A DNA stretch of 64,000 nt from positions 62,001-126,000 of the forward strand of contig CAVYYV010000005.1 of assembly GCA_963772815.1 (NCBI GenBank), in the 5' to 3' direction. A program made the position numbers and the translations under genes. Shown one piece after another: positions 44,571-53,000 of the stretch. The DNA is from DATFFO01 sp963772815 (GTDB lineage: Bacteria > Actinomycetota > Acidimicrobiia > Spongiisociales > ZC4RG35). The notes beneath the pieces were generated by a model. The model was not told where the DNA came from and ran no database searches. It was given only the letters and a program-made list of their open reading frames with translations. Position 1 is the stretch's first letter. Each line of letters begins with the position of its first letter.

Positions 44571-45407
44571 GTGGCGACAGAAGGCACATATCGGACCCTC
44601 TCTCCGGGCATGAGGGCGCTGCTGTGGACCGCTGGCGGCCTGGTCGCCTTGGCCGGATTGCAGCTGTTCGTGTTGAGCGAAGTCACGGACCACTACTTCG
44701 CCTGGACCATCAACCCGCCGCTCACGGCCGCCTTCCTGGGTGCCTCCTACTGGGCGAGCGTGTTCTTCGAGTGGGGAGCAGCCAGGGCCCGGTTCTGGTC
44801 CTACGCCCGGATCTCCATACCCACCGTCTTCGTCTTCACGGTTTTGACACTGGTTGTCACCTTGATCCATCTCGACAAGTTCCACTTCGGAGGCGACTTC
44901 CAGCCGATCACGCGTGTGCTCACCTGGGCCTGGCTGGCGATCTACGTGCTGGTCCCCGTGTTGCTGGCGATCCTCTGGATACGCCAGAGTCGCGTCGTTG
45001 GCGACGACTTTCCCCGGGAGAGGCCGGTGCCGCTCTGGCTGTCGATCCTGGTTGGCGCCCAGTCGGCGGTGCTACTCGTCGTCGGGGTATGGCTGTTCGT
45101 GGCTCCCACTTCGATCCCGTGGCCGTGGGATCTGACCGCTTTGACGGGACGCGCCATAGGCGCGTGGCTGGCCAGCCTGTCGGTCGCGGCAGCGCAAATC
45201 GTGTGGGAAGGATGCCTGGTGCGCCTGGCGACGGCGGCCCGAGCCTACACAGTGCTGGGTTTGCTACAGGCCGTGGCGCTGATCCGCTATCCGGACCAGT
45301 TTTCCTGGAGCAGCGTCAGCGGGGTGATCTACGTCGTGTTCCTGGCCTCGGTCCTCGTCGCTGGCCTGAGCTCTCTCAGTCTGCGGAGGCAGCCCCTGCC
45401 TTCTTGA
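44571..45407 (+). CDS. Hypothetical multi-pass membrane protein
   Basis: The 278-residue protein has about seven hydrophobic helices (for example LLWTAGGLVALAGLQLFVL, YARISIPTVFVFTVLTLVV and ILVGAQSAVLLVVGVWLFVA). I do not recognise a named family, and no catalytic motif stands out. The GTG start follows GGGAG by seven bases. Its end overlaps the convergent universal stress protein gene by 32 bases. Confidence 0.7.
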   Translation: MATEGTYRTLSPGMRALLWTAGGLVALAGLQLFVLSEVTDHYFAWTINPPLTAAFLGASYWASVFFEWGAARARFWSYARISIPTVFVFTVLTLVVTLIHLDKFHFGGDFQPITRVLTWAWLAIYVLVPVLLAILWIRQSRVVGDDFPRERPVPLWLSILVGAQSAVLLVVGVWLFVAPTSIPWPWDLTALTGRAIGAWLASLSVAAAQIVWEGCLVRLATAARAYTVLGLLQAVALIRYPDQFSWSSVSGVIYVVFLASVLVAGLSSLSLRRQPLPS

Positions 45408-45792
45408 CGCACATGACCGGCACGGGAGAGTCGTGCAGGATCTCGAGGGCATTCGAGCCCAGCAGAAGCTTGCCGGTGGCCGAGCGGGTCCTGACCCCTA
45501 TCACGAGCAGCCCGGCCTCATGGTCGCGAACCGCCCCCAGAAGGTCGGCCACCGGCTCGTTTCCCCGTACGTATTCGTGCGTGCAGTGTTCGACTGCCTC
45601 CTTGTGGAGCCGGTCGTGGACCCTCTCCAAGGCGGCGGCCATCTGGCGATAGTCCTCGGTCCTGTCGTGGTCACCTCCGACCTTGGAGTGGACCACGACC
45701 AGCTTCCCACTCCGAAGGCGGGCCTCCTCGATGCCCTGATCGAGGGCGGCGTCTCCTTCGGGTGAGTCGATGTATCCGACGACTACGTTCAT
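45376..45792 (-). CDS. Universal stress protein (UspA family)
   Basis: This 138-residue single-domain Usp starts NVVVGYIDSPEGDAALDQGI and ends with the ATP-binding pattern GVRTRSATGKLLLGSNALEIL followed by SPVPVMCVK. It is probably an ATP-binding stress protein. The frame could start at GTG 45801, but ATG 45792 behind GGTGG gives the standard N-terminus. It overlaps the convergent membrane protein gene at its 3' end. Confidence 0.85.
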   Translation of the reverse strand: MNVVVGYIDSPEGDAALDQGIEEARLRSGKLVVVHSKVGGDHDRTEDYRQMAAALERVHDRLHKEAVEHCTHEYVRGNEPVADLLGAVRDHEAGLLVIGVRTRSATGKLLLGSNALEILHDSPVPVMCVKKAGAASAD

Positions 45793-45846
45793 TGGCGCCA
45801 CCTTCCGGCCGAGGACATTGCAGGCCGCGGAGGTTAACCGACAGTC

Positions 45847-46980
45847 TCAGCCGGCGTTGAGAGAAGTTCCCGACTGGCCAACGGTCTCGACCGCCACAAC
45901 GTCGGCAATCATGCTCTCGATATCGGCATCGGGCACCAGCACATCGGCTCCGGCCTGAGTGACGTAGTCGGACACGGGTATCTCGATCTCCTTGATCGAG
46001 CTTCCCAGGCCCCGCATCGTCCAGGCCAGCGACACGGCCTGGGCCAGGCCGAGATCACTGTCGACCGTGACGTAGGGAGCGATGCTCTGGGCGGCCGAGA
46101 GCGCCTCCTTGGGGTCGGTGAAATGGCTCAGCTTCCCCATCATGTCGATCAGGAACTGACGCTGGCGCGTGTTGCGGGTCAGGTCGCTCACCCCGCTCAT
46201 GAGCTTCCAGCTGCCGTCGGCCTGCTGCTCCTCGGTATGGCGGCTGCGCAACCAGGCCAGGGCGTTGGCGCCATCGAGCGTCTGGCAGCCGGCCGCCAGG
46301 CTGAGGTCCGCCTTCCGGTCCCGAACCGGTTTCTCTAGGCAGATCTCGTACCCACCGAGGTCGTCCACCACCTTCTGAAAGCCGGCCAGGTCGACGAGCG
46401 CGATGTGATCGACACCCCACCCGGTCAGCGACTCCACAGTGGACACCAGGGTCGACTCACCGTTCATACCGTTACAGCCCTGCAAGGTCTCGTTGATCCG
46501 CTCCCGGCCGCAGGGAGTGGACACCCACAGGTCCCGGGGCAGGGACACCAGGGCGGGATTACCCTGCTTCCGGGGCCGGATCAGCAGCATGATGACATCC
46601 GCCCGGGCGCCTGAGAAGTTTCCGAAGCCCGACAGATCGTCGAGATTGGCCCTGGAGTCGGACCCAGCCATCAACAGCGTGTCCACCCCATCGGCGGCGG
46701 ACGGGACCGGTGGGAGGCGGAACTCAGGTACGGCGGTCACGTCGGGATCGCTCGAATGCGTCTCCGGGCCGGTGGTGACCGTGGCAGGTCGAACGATCTC
46801 TACCCGATCGATCTTGTTCCAGGTCACCAGGTAGAAGATGCCGACGCCCAGGATCCCACCTCCCAAGACCGCGGCAATGCCGACCTGCCAGCGGCGGCCG
46901 CGACTCAACATGGAGCATCTTCTCCGTCCATAATCCCTGAGAACTCGACTGGCCGACTGTAAAGCACAGCCAGACTGCAT
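45847..46980 (-). CDS. LytR-CpsA-Psr family protein
   Basis: The 377-residue protein is a type II membrane protein (helix VGIAAVLGGGILGVGIFYLV near residue 45) with an extracellular LCP catalytic domain. The domain shows LLMAGSDSRA, ADVIMLLIRP, VSLPRDLWVSTPCGRERINE and LDGANALAWLRSRHT with the conserved arginines. LCP enzymes transfer glycopolymers to peptidoglycan, such as arabinogalactan or teichoic-type polymers. The start at ATG 46980 is supported by AAGGAG five bases upstream; ATG 46911 is the alternative without a ribosome site. Confidence 0.87.
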   Translation of the reverse strand: MQSGCALQSASRVLRDYGRRRCSMLSRGRRWQVGIAAVLGGGILGVGIFYLVTWNKIDRVEIVRPATVTTGPETHSSDPDVTAVPEFRLPPVPSAADGVDTLLMAGSDSRANLDDLSGFGNFSGARADVIMLLIRPRKQGNPALVSLPRDLWVSTPCGRERINETLQGCNGMNGESTLVSTVESLTGWGVDHIALVDLAGFQKVVDDLGGYEICLEKPVRDRKADLSLAAGCQTLDGANALAWLRSRHTEEQQADGSWKLMSGVSDLTRNTRQRQFLIDMMGKLSHFTDPKEALSAAQSIAPYVTVDSDLGLAQAVSLAWTMRGLGSSIKEIEIPVSDYVTQAGADVLVPDADIESMIADVVAVETVGQSGTSLNAG

Positions 46981-47027
46981 TGTATCTCCTTCTGTGCGCT
47001 GGAAATCCTGGGGTACCCTCATCGTCC

Positions 47028-48431
47028 ATGACACCAGACGAGTTCCGCGCCGCCGGCCACGCCACCGTCGACTGGGTCGCCGACTACCTGGAGTCGGTCG
47101 CAGACCTCCCTGTCCTGTCGCAGTTGAAGCCGGGGGAGGTCCGTGCACGGCTGCCTCAGTCACCGCCGGCCCAGGGCGAGGAGTGGGAGCGAATTCTGGC
47201 GGACGTGTCCGAGGTGATCGTTCCCGGGCTGACGCATTGGCAGTCGCCGGACTTCTTTGCCTTCTTCCCGGCCAACTCCTCGGGGCCGTCGGTGCTCGGA
47301 GACCTCGTGTCCTCGGGCCTCGGGGTACAGGGGATGCTTTGGGCAACCTCGCCCTCGTGCACGGAAGTCGAGACGCTGATGCTCGACTGGCTGGTCGAGA
47401 TGTGCGGCCTTCCCGATGGCTTCCGCTCCGACTCGGCGGGAGGAGGTGTGATCCAGGATTCGGCCTCTTCCGCCACCCTGGTGGCACTTCTGGCGGCCCG
47501 GGAGCGGGCCACGCACGGGCAGGCCAATCGACACGGATCCGGGGGAGACCTCACCGTCTACACCTCGGTGCATGGCCACTCGTCGATAGACAAGGCGGTC
47601 CGGATAGCCGGCTACGGGTCCGAGCAGCTCCGCCACATCGAGGCCGACGCCGAACACGCCCTCGACCCCGGGGCGCTCGAGGAGGCGATCATCGCCGACA
47701 AGGCAGAGGGCCTGACGCCGGCAATCGTCGTGGCCACCCTGGGCACCACCTCCTCGACCGCCGTCGACCCCATCCCCGCCATAGGCGAGGTGTGCCGGGC
47801 CCACGGCGTGTGGCTTCATGTCGACGCGGCCTACGCGGGAACCGCAGCCGTGCTCCCGGAGATGCGCTGGATCCTGGATGGCCTGGAGATGGCCGACTCC
47901 TACGTTTTCAACCCCCACAAATGGATGCTGACCAACTTCGACTGCTCGGCCTTCTACGTGACAGATCGAGCCCAGCTGATCGAGACCCTCTCGATCCTGC
48001 CCGAGTACCTCAAGAACCAGGCGACTGCCTCTGGAGCCGTGATCGACTATCGCGACTGGCAGATCTCCCTGGGCCGGAGGTTCCGGGCGCTCAAGCTGTG
48101 GTTCGTGATCCGATCCTACGGCGTGGAAGGCATCCGCCGCCACGTCCGTTCAGGCATCGAATTGGCCCAAGAATTCGCCTCCTGGGTAGACGCCCATCCC
48201 GACTTCGAGGTAGTGGCACCCCACCACTTCGGGCTGGTGTGCTTCCGTCATCGAGACGGCGACGGCGCGAACCAGGCGATTGTCGAGCGGGTCAACGACT
48301 CGGGCGAAGCCTATCTCACCCACACAATGCTGGACAGTGCCTACACGATCCGGGTGGCCATCGGCGTACCTACGACAACACGGGAGAACGTGGCGGCGTT
48401 GTGGGACGGGATCAAGGGCGCAGCCCACTGA
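47028..48431 (+). CDS. Aromatic-L-amino-acid decarboxylase family PLP enzyme
   Basis: This 467-residue group II PLP decarboxylase resembles aromatic amino acid (Dopa/Trp/Tyr) decarboxylases. The N-terminal helix pair FRAAGHATVDWVADYLESVA, the HWQSPDFFAFFPANSS substrate loop and the PLP lysine in FNPHKWMLTNFDCSAFYV are characteristic. HVDAAYAGTAAVLPE carries the PLP-contacting Asp. It could make a biogenic amine such as tryptamine or tyramine; the exact substrate cannot be read. TACCCT eight bases before ATG 47028 suggests a leaderless transcript. The frame is open upstream but overlaps the LCP gene's ribosome site. Confidence 0.88.
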   Translation: MTPDEFRAAGHATVDWVADYLESVADLPVLSQLKPGEVRARLPQSPPAQGEEWERILADVSEVIVPGLTHWQSPDFFAFFPANSSGPSVLGDLVSSGLGVQGMLWATSPSCTEVETLMLDWLVEMCGLPDGFRSDSAGGGVIQDSASSATLVALLAARERATHGQANRHGSGGDLTVYTSVHGHSSIDKAVRIAGYGSEQLRHIEADAEHALDPGALEEAIIADKAEGLTPAIVVATLGTTSSTAVDPIPAIGEVCRAHGVWLHVDAAYAGTAAVLPEMRWILDGLEMADSYVFNPHKWMLTNFDCSAFYVTDRAQLIETLSILPEYLKNQATASGAVIDYRDWQISLGRRFRALKLWFVIRSYGVEGIRRHVRSGIELAQEFASWVDAHPDFEVVAPHHFGLVCFRHRDGDGANQAIVERVNDSGEAYLTHTMLDSAYTIRVAIGVPTTTRENVAALWDGIKGAAH

Positions 48432-48433
48432 CC

Positions 48434-48450
48434 CCCTGCCGGAGGCAGGG
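48434..48450. terminator. Hairpin between convergent genes
   Basis: CCCTGCC and GGCAGGG form a perfect seven-base stem with a GGA loop directly after the decarboxylase stop and 11 bases before the Nudix stop. No T-run follows, but the position suits a bidirectional terminator. Confidence 0.5.
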
Positions 48451-48460
48451 TGAGCAGGGC

Positions 48461-48994
48461 TCAGTAGCTATCCAGGTTGAGGAGGCGACGAACCATCATC
48501 GCGGTTGCTCCCCACAGGACGTCACCGTCCAGGTCATAGAACCAAACCCTGTGCCCGTTCCACTCCTCGGAGCGCCACAGCTCCTCCTCGGCCAGCTCAT
48601 CGAGGCTGGGCTCGTAGACCCGCACCACCTCCCGAGGCGATGGGACCAGGTCGGGCGGAGCTGCCAGTCGGCCGACCACAGGCACGACCATCAACCGGTA
48701 CTCGACTGTGTGGATGGATGGCAGGTACCCCATCACCTCGACGTTCTCAGGTGGGATGCCCACCTCCTCGTGCGCCTCCCGTAGGGCGGTCTGGAGTGGG
48801 CCCGTGTCTCCGGGGTCGGGGCGGCCACCCGGAAAAGCGATATGCCCGGCGTGGGTGGGCATGGTGTCGGGGCGCTTCGTCAGGACCAGGCGGGTCAACC
48901 CCTCCCCTGTCTCGTAGAGGACTATCAGCACCGCCGCCGCACTCAGATCGCCCGGCGGTGGAGGCTCCTCGATCAGATTCAGGCCATTCCACAC
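48461..48994 (-). CDS. Nudix hydrolase (CoA pyrophosphatase-like)
   Basis: The 177-residue protein has the Nudix box as GGRPDPGDTGPLQTALREAH followed by EEVGI, matching GX5EX7REUXEEXGU with Asp at the first acidic position. HAGHIAFPGG just before it is typical of the NudL/YeaB CoA pyrophosphatase group. It would hydrolyse a nucleoside diphosphate-linked substrate such as CoA or its derivatives. GTG 48994 lies seven bases after TACCAT. Confidence 0.85.
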   Translation of the reverse strand: MWNGLNLIEEPPPPGDLSAAAVLIVLYETGEGLTRLVLTKRPDTMPTHAGHIAFPGGRPDPGDTGPLQTALREAHEEVGIPPENVEVMGYLPSIHTVEYRLMVVPVVGRLAAPPDLVPSPREVVRVYEPSLDELAEEELWRSEEWNGHRVWFYDLDGDVLWGATAMMVRRLLNLDSY

Positions 48995-49083
48995 CCGGCC
49001 GATGGTAGAACGCGCCGAGAGGTTGGTCTTCAGCGGATCTCAGGATCCCTTGTGCACACCCCCCGCCGATAGTCTGTACCGTC

Positions 49084-49659
49084 ATGGCCTCGATGCCGCC
49101 AGAACTCCTCGAGACGGACCGGTTGGTCCTGCGTCGATTCAATCGGCGTGATGTTTCCTCACTGGAGGAGGGGGTCCGCTCGTCCCTGGCAGACCTCAAC
49201 GAGTGGCTTCCCTGGGCTCACATGGACTACACCCACGACGACGCCGTCGCCTTCATCCGGGACTCGAATTCGGCTTGGAAGGACGGCAAGGCATTCGACT
49301 ACGCCATTCGTGATCGGTCCGCCACCGACCGCCACATCGGAAACATCTCCATCTGGCAGACGTCGAGAACGGGCAAGATCGGCGAGGTCGGGTACTGGAT
49401 CCGTTCCGACATGGCCGGCCACGGCTACGCCACCGAGGCCACCCGTGCCCTGCTCAGCGTGGGCTTCGTGAACCTGGGGCTACACAAGGTCACCCTCCGC
49501 ATCGCGGTGGGCAACCGCGGCTCGGAGCGGGTGGCCGAGAAACTCGGGTTTCACAGGGAAGGTCTCCTGCGCGAGGAGCTTCTCATCCGGGGAAACTGGA
49601 TCGACCACACCCTGTATTCGATGCTCGAACGCGAGTTCCGGCGGGTCCACCAACGCTGA
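49084..49659 (+). CDS. GNAT family N-acetyltransferase (RimJ/RimL type)
   Basis: The 191-residue protein starts LLETDRLVLRRFNRRDVSSL, the usual RimJ/RimL-like opening. It carries the acetyl-CoA loop GYWIRSDMAGHGYATEATRA, then VTLRIAVGNRGSERVAEKLGF. It may acetylate a protein N-terminus, an antibiotic or a small amine. TAGTCT ends eight bases before the ATG. It runs towards the nuo operon, with the direct repeats in between. Confidence 0.87.
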   Translation: MASMPPELLETDRLVLRRFNRRDVSSLEEGVRSSLADLNEWLPWAHMDYTHDDAVAFIRDSNSAWKDGKAFDYAIRDRSATDRHIGNISIWQTSRTGKIGEVGYWIRSDMAGHGYATEATRALLSVGFVNLGLHKVTLRIAVGNRGSERVAEKLGFHREGLLREELLIRGNWIDHTLYSMLEREFRRVHQR

Positions 49660-49670
49660 CCCCACCCGTC

Positions 49671-49795
49671 GCCAACCCAGGGTTCCAGGCGTCGCCCAGC
49701 GACGCTCACCGCCCAAACCTCGACCCTGCGACTCGCACCGCGCCAACCCAGGGTTCCAGGCGTCGCTCAGCGACGCTCACCGCCCAAACCTGGAC
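49671..49795. repeat. Two direct repeats of 54 bases with a 71-base period
   Basis: The units 49671-49724 and 49742-49795 both start GCCAACCCAGGGTTCCAGGC and differ at only two positions. Each contains a hairpin-forming core (GCGTCGC.CAGCGACGC). They fill most of the gap between the convergent GNAT and nuoN genes. They could be a transcription terminator copied in tandem or members of a small dispersed repeat family; no other copy was seen in this window. Confidence 0.8.
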
Positions 49796-49832
49796 GGGGG
49801 CGGCCACACGTCGGTTGGAGCGAAACCGGCTG

Positions 49833-51317
49833 CTAGCCGCCCACGGTCGCGGTGAGCACCCTGGCTGCATCGCCGAACACGGTGGCGATGGTGGGATAGA
49901 AGCCGATGACGATGGTGAGGACCAGCGTGATGGCCAGGACCAGTGAGAGCGAATTGGCCGGCGGCCTCTGCTCGCGCACCTCGACACCCTCGGGGGGAGG
50001 ATCGAGCCAAACCGCCTTCACTACCCGGGCGTAGTAATAGAGGGCGATCACGGCGTTGATGGCGGCTATGACCGCCAGCACAACAGTGGCCGTTCCCCCC
50101 GCCAGGATCACGGAGCGGAACATGGCGAACTTGGCGAACCAGCCCGCCAGGGGCGGGATCCCCGCCAGGGAGAAGAAGAACACCGCCGCCAGGACGCCTA
50201 AACGCGGGTTGTAACGTCCCAACCCGGCCCAGCCATCCACGTCACCCGATCCCGTGGCCCGGGCCGCGGCGATGACCACTGAAAAGGCCCCCAGGTTCAT
50301 GAGCGCGAAAATGACCAGGTAGATGATGGTGGCTGCGAAACCCTCGCTGAGGTCGGAGCCGGCCACCGCGGCGGCGGCGAACGGCACCAACATGAAGCCG
50401 GCCTGGGCGACAGAGGAGTAGGCCAGCAGTCGCACCACGTTGCTCTGCCGCAATGCGGACAGGTTCCCCACCGTCATCGACAGCGCCGCCAGCGCCCACA
50501 CCACCGGGGCCCAGATCCGGGTCAAGCCGGGCAGGGCGAGGTAGAGGACGATGAGCATGGCGATGAAGCCGGCCGCCTTCGAGTTGACCGAGAGATAGGC
50601 GGTCACCGGTGTGGGTGCCCCCTCATAGGTGTCCGGCGCCCAGAAGTGGAACGGCACGGCTGAGACCTTGAAGCCGAACCCGACCAGCATGAGGATGATG
50701 GCCATGATCATGAGCGGATCCCCGCCCATGTCGGCCGAGGCGGTGGCGATGCCCTCGAAGGTGACCGACCCGGTCAAGCCGAAGATGAGCGACATGCCGT
50801 ACAGCATCATGGCCGTGGACAGGACACCGAGGATGAAGTACTTCAGCGAGGCCTCGTTGGATCGCATGTCCCCCTTGCGCCAACCTGTCAGCAGGAACAG
50901 AGGGGAGGTGGTGAGCTCGATGCCGATGAAGAGGACGATCAGGTCCCGGCCCGAGGCCATGACCATCGATCCCAGCAGGGAGGCCAGCAACAGCAGGTAG
51001 TACTCTCCCTGGTAGTAGCGGTCGGATTCGATGTAGGACACCGACATGAGCATTACGAGGTAGGCGCCCACCACCAGCAACCCCTTCAGCGTCAGGGCGA
51101 ACGTGTCCACGACGTAGGAACCGCCGAACATCGACCTGGTGGTGCCGTCCACCGCAAGGAGGATCAGAGGAACGGCCGCCAGGGCCGTGCCCGCCACCGC
51201 CAGCGTGGCAACCCAGAACTTGTTGCGCCGCGACGTGAAGAGGTCCAGAGAGAGAACCGCCAGAATCGTGGCGACCACGACCAGTTCGGGGGCAATGGCC
51301 AGATAGTCCACCTTCAC
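49833..51317 (-). CDS. nuoN: NADH-quinone oxidoreductase subunit N
   Basis: NuoN is one of three antiporter-like proton-pumping subunits of complex I. It has 494 residues and about 14 helices. LIVLFIGIELTTSPLFLLTG carries the conserved TM5 Glu region, and the pumping lysines lie near GFGFKVSAVPFHFWAPDTYE and SNVVRLLAYSSVAQAGFML. The open frame runs past 51317 but that GTG follows GGAG by seven bases and gives a normal N-terminus. It is the last gene of the operon. Confidence 0.93.
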   Translation of the reverse strand: MKVDYLAIAPELVVVATILAVLSLDLFTSRRNKFWVATLAVAGTALAAVPLILLAVDGTTRSMFGGSYVVDTFALTLKGLLVVGAYLVMLMSVSYIESDRYYQGEYYLLLLASLLGSMVMASGRDLIVLFIGIELTTSPLFLLTGWRKGDMRSNEASLKYFILGVLSTAMMLYGMSLIFGLTGSVTFEGIATASADMGGDPLMIMAIILMLVGFGFKVSAVPFHFWAPDTYEGAPTPVTAYLSVNSKAAGFIAMLIVLYLALPGLTRIWAPVVWALAALSMTVGNLSALRQSNVVRLLAYSSVAQAGFMLVPFAAAAVAGSDLSEGFAATIIYLVIFALMNLGAFSVVIAAARATGSGDVDGWAGLGRYNPRLGVLAAVFFFSLAGIPPLAGWFAKFAMFRSVILAGGTATVVLAVIAAINAVIALYYYARVVKAVWLDPPPEGVEVREQRPPANSLSLVLAITLVLTIVIGFYPTIATVFGDAARVLTATVGG

Positions 51318-51360
51318 GATCGAGCTCCGCGACCCGCGTAGGGCTCCACCCCGGCCGGCT

Positions 51361-52986
51361 TCATCCACCCACCACCCGGGTCAGGGCGGCCGTCACGCCG
51401 TGGGAGCCGAAAGCCATGTCGACCAGAGACGAGACCACCTTCGACGTGGATCCAAAGATCAGGTTGGGGTAGAAGCCCACCACGACCGTGAACAGGACCA
51501 GCGGCACCCAGGCGGTCAGCTCGAAGCGGTCGGCATCGTGGAAGTCGTGGCCGATCCACTCCTCGCTGGGCTCACCCAGGTTGACCTGCTGGAGCATGTA
51601 GAGCATGTACCCGGCCGTGAGGACCGTTCCGATAGCTCCGGCCACCATCGCGGTCCGGAACACCGTGAGGTTGAGTCCGGCCAAGGGGTTGTAGGAGCTG
51701 ACCAGGGACATGAACTCGCCCCAGAACCCGGCCAGGCCGGGCAGGCCGAGGGAGGCCATGGCCGTGAAGGCGAACAGTCCGCCGATTATGGGCATCAGCT
51801 TCATCTGGCCGCCCAAGCGTGCCATCTGACGGGTGTGGTAGCGGTGCGACATCGACCCGGCCAGGAAGAAGAGGAGGCCGGTGATGAGGCCGTGGGCCAC
51901 CATCCCGATGATGGCGGCGTTGATGCCGACATCGGTCAGCGTGGCGATGCCCAGCATCACGAAACCCATGTGACCCACCGACGAAAAGGCGATCAGCCGC
52001 TTGACGTCGGTCTGGGCCAGACAGGCGAGGGAGCCGTAGATGATCCCGATCACGGCCAGGATGGCGATCGTGGGTGCCCAGCGTTGCGCTTCCTGGGGAA
52101 GTATCGGCAGGGAGATGCGCACGAAGCCGTAGGTCCCGAGCTTCAGCATGATGGCCGCCAGCAGGACCGAGCCCACCGTGGGAGCCGCGGTGTGGGCATC
52201 GGGCAGCCAGGTGTGGAGCGGCCACATCGGCACCTTGACTGCAAACCCGAGGAACAGGCCCCCGAAGACCAGGAAAGCGAAGGTCCCGGTGAAGGCGCCT
52301 CCGGCACCCATCTGGGTGAGCCGGACGATATCGAAGGTTCGCTCGGCTCCCACCGTGCCCGAATGCAGGTACAGGGCCAGGAAGGCCAGGAGCATGAAGG
52401 CGGAGCCGAACAGGGTAAAGAGGAAGAACTTGATCGAGGCGTAGATCCGGGTCTCGATCACCCGGCTGAACCCGGGAATCTTGCGCGGCGTCCGGTCACC
52501 CCAGATGCCGATCATGAAATACATCGGCAACAGGACCACCTCGAAGAAGATGAAGAACAGCACCAGGTCCAGCGCCACGAATGTGCCCGCCATGCCGGTG
52601 GCGAGGAGCAGGATGAGCATCAGGAAGGCACGGGGGTTGCGGGGCTCTTCGAAGTGGTTCCACGAGTAGATGATCGCTAACACCACAACGAAGGTGGACA
52701 GGACCAGCAGCGGAAGGCTGATTCCATCGACGCCCATGTGGAAATTGGCGTTGATGGCGGTGATCCAGGTCCGGTTGACCTCGAACTTATAGGTGTTGTA
52801 GGCGTGGGAGCCGAAGTCGAAGCGGCCGATCGCCACCAATGAGAGGGCGAACGACAGCAACGCAGCCACGAGAGCCGTGCTCTTGACCGCGGTCTCGCGC
52901 TCCTTCGGGACCAGACCCAGCACCAGCATCCCCGCCAGAGGCAGGAACACGATCAGGGGCAGGCCCCAGCTGTCGAACCATTGCAT
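51361..52986 (-). CDS. nuoM: NADH-quinone oxidoreductase subunit M
   Basis: NuoM is the middle antiporter-like subunit, 541 residues and about 14 helices. It shows FFIFFEVVLLPMYFMIGIWG, GFAVKVPMWPLHTWLPDAHT and TDVKRLIAFSSVGHMGFVML. ATG 52986 is preferred over TTG 52995 because GGAGG lies ten bases before it. Fourteen bases separate it from nuoL. Confidence 0.95.
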   Translation of the reverse strand: MQWFDSWGLPLIVFLPLAGMLVLGLVPKERETAVKSTALVAALLSFALSLVAIGRFDFGSHAYNTYKFEVNRTWITAINANFHMGVDGISLPLLVLSTFVVVLAIIYSWNHFEEPRNPRAFLMLILLLATGMAGTFVALDLVLFFIFFEVVLLPMYFMIGIWGDRTPRKIPGFSRVIETRIYASIKFFLFTLFGSAFMLLAFLALYLHSGTVGAERTFDIVRLTQMGAGGAFTGTFAFLVFGGLFLGFAVKVPMWPLHTWLPDAHTAAPTVGSVLLAAIMLKLGTYGFVRISLPILPQEAQRWAPTIAILAVIGIIYGSLACLAQTDVKRLIAFSSVGHMGFVMLGIATLTDVGINAAIIGMVAHGLITGLLFFLAGSMSHRYHTRQMARLGGQMKLMPIIGGLFAFTAMASLGLPGLAGFWGEFMSLVSSYNPLAGLNLTVFRTAMVAGAIGTVLTAGYMLYMLQQVNLGEPSEEWIGHDFHDADRFELTAWVPLVLFTVVVGFYPNLIFGSTSKVVSSLVDMAFGSHGVTAALTRVVGG

Positions 52987-53000
52987 AGGAATCAACCCTC

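Noticed and set aside
46994..48784. A 596-codon plus-strand frame overlapping the decarboxylase
   Set aside because: It is an Arg/Gly/Pro-rich alternate frame of the real decarboxylase gene.
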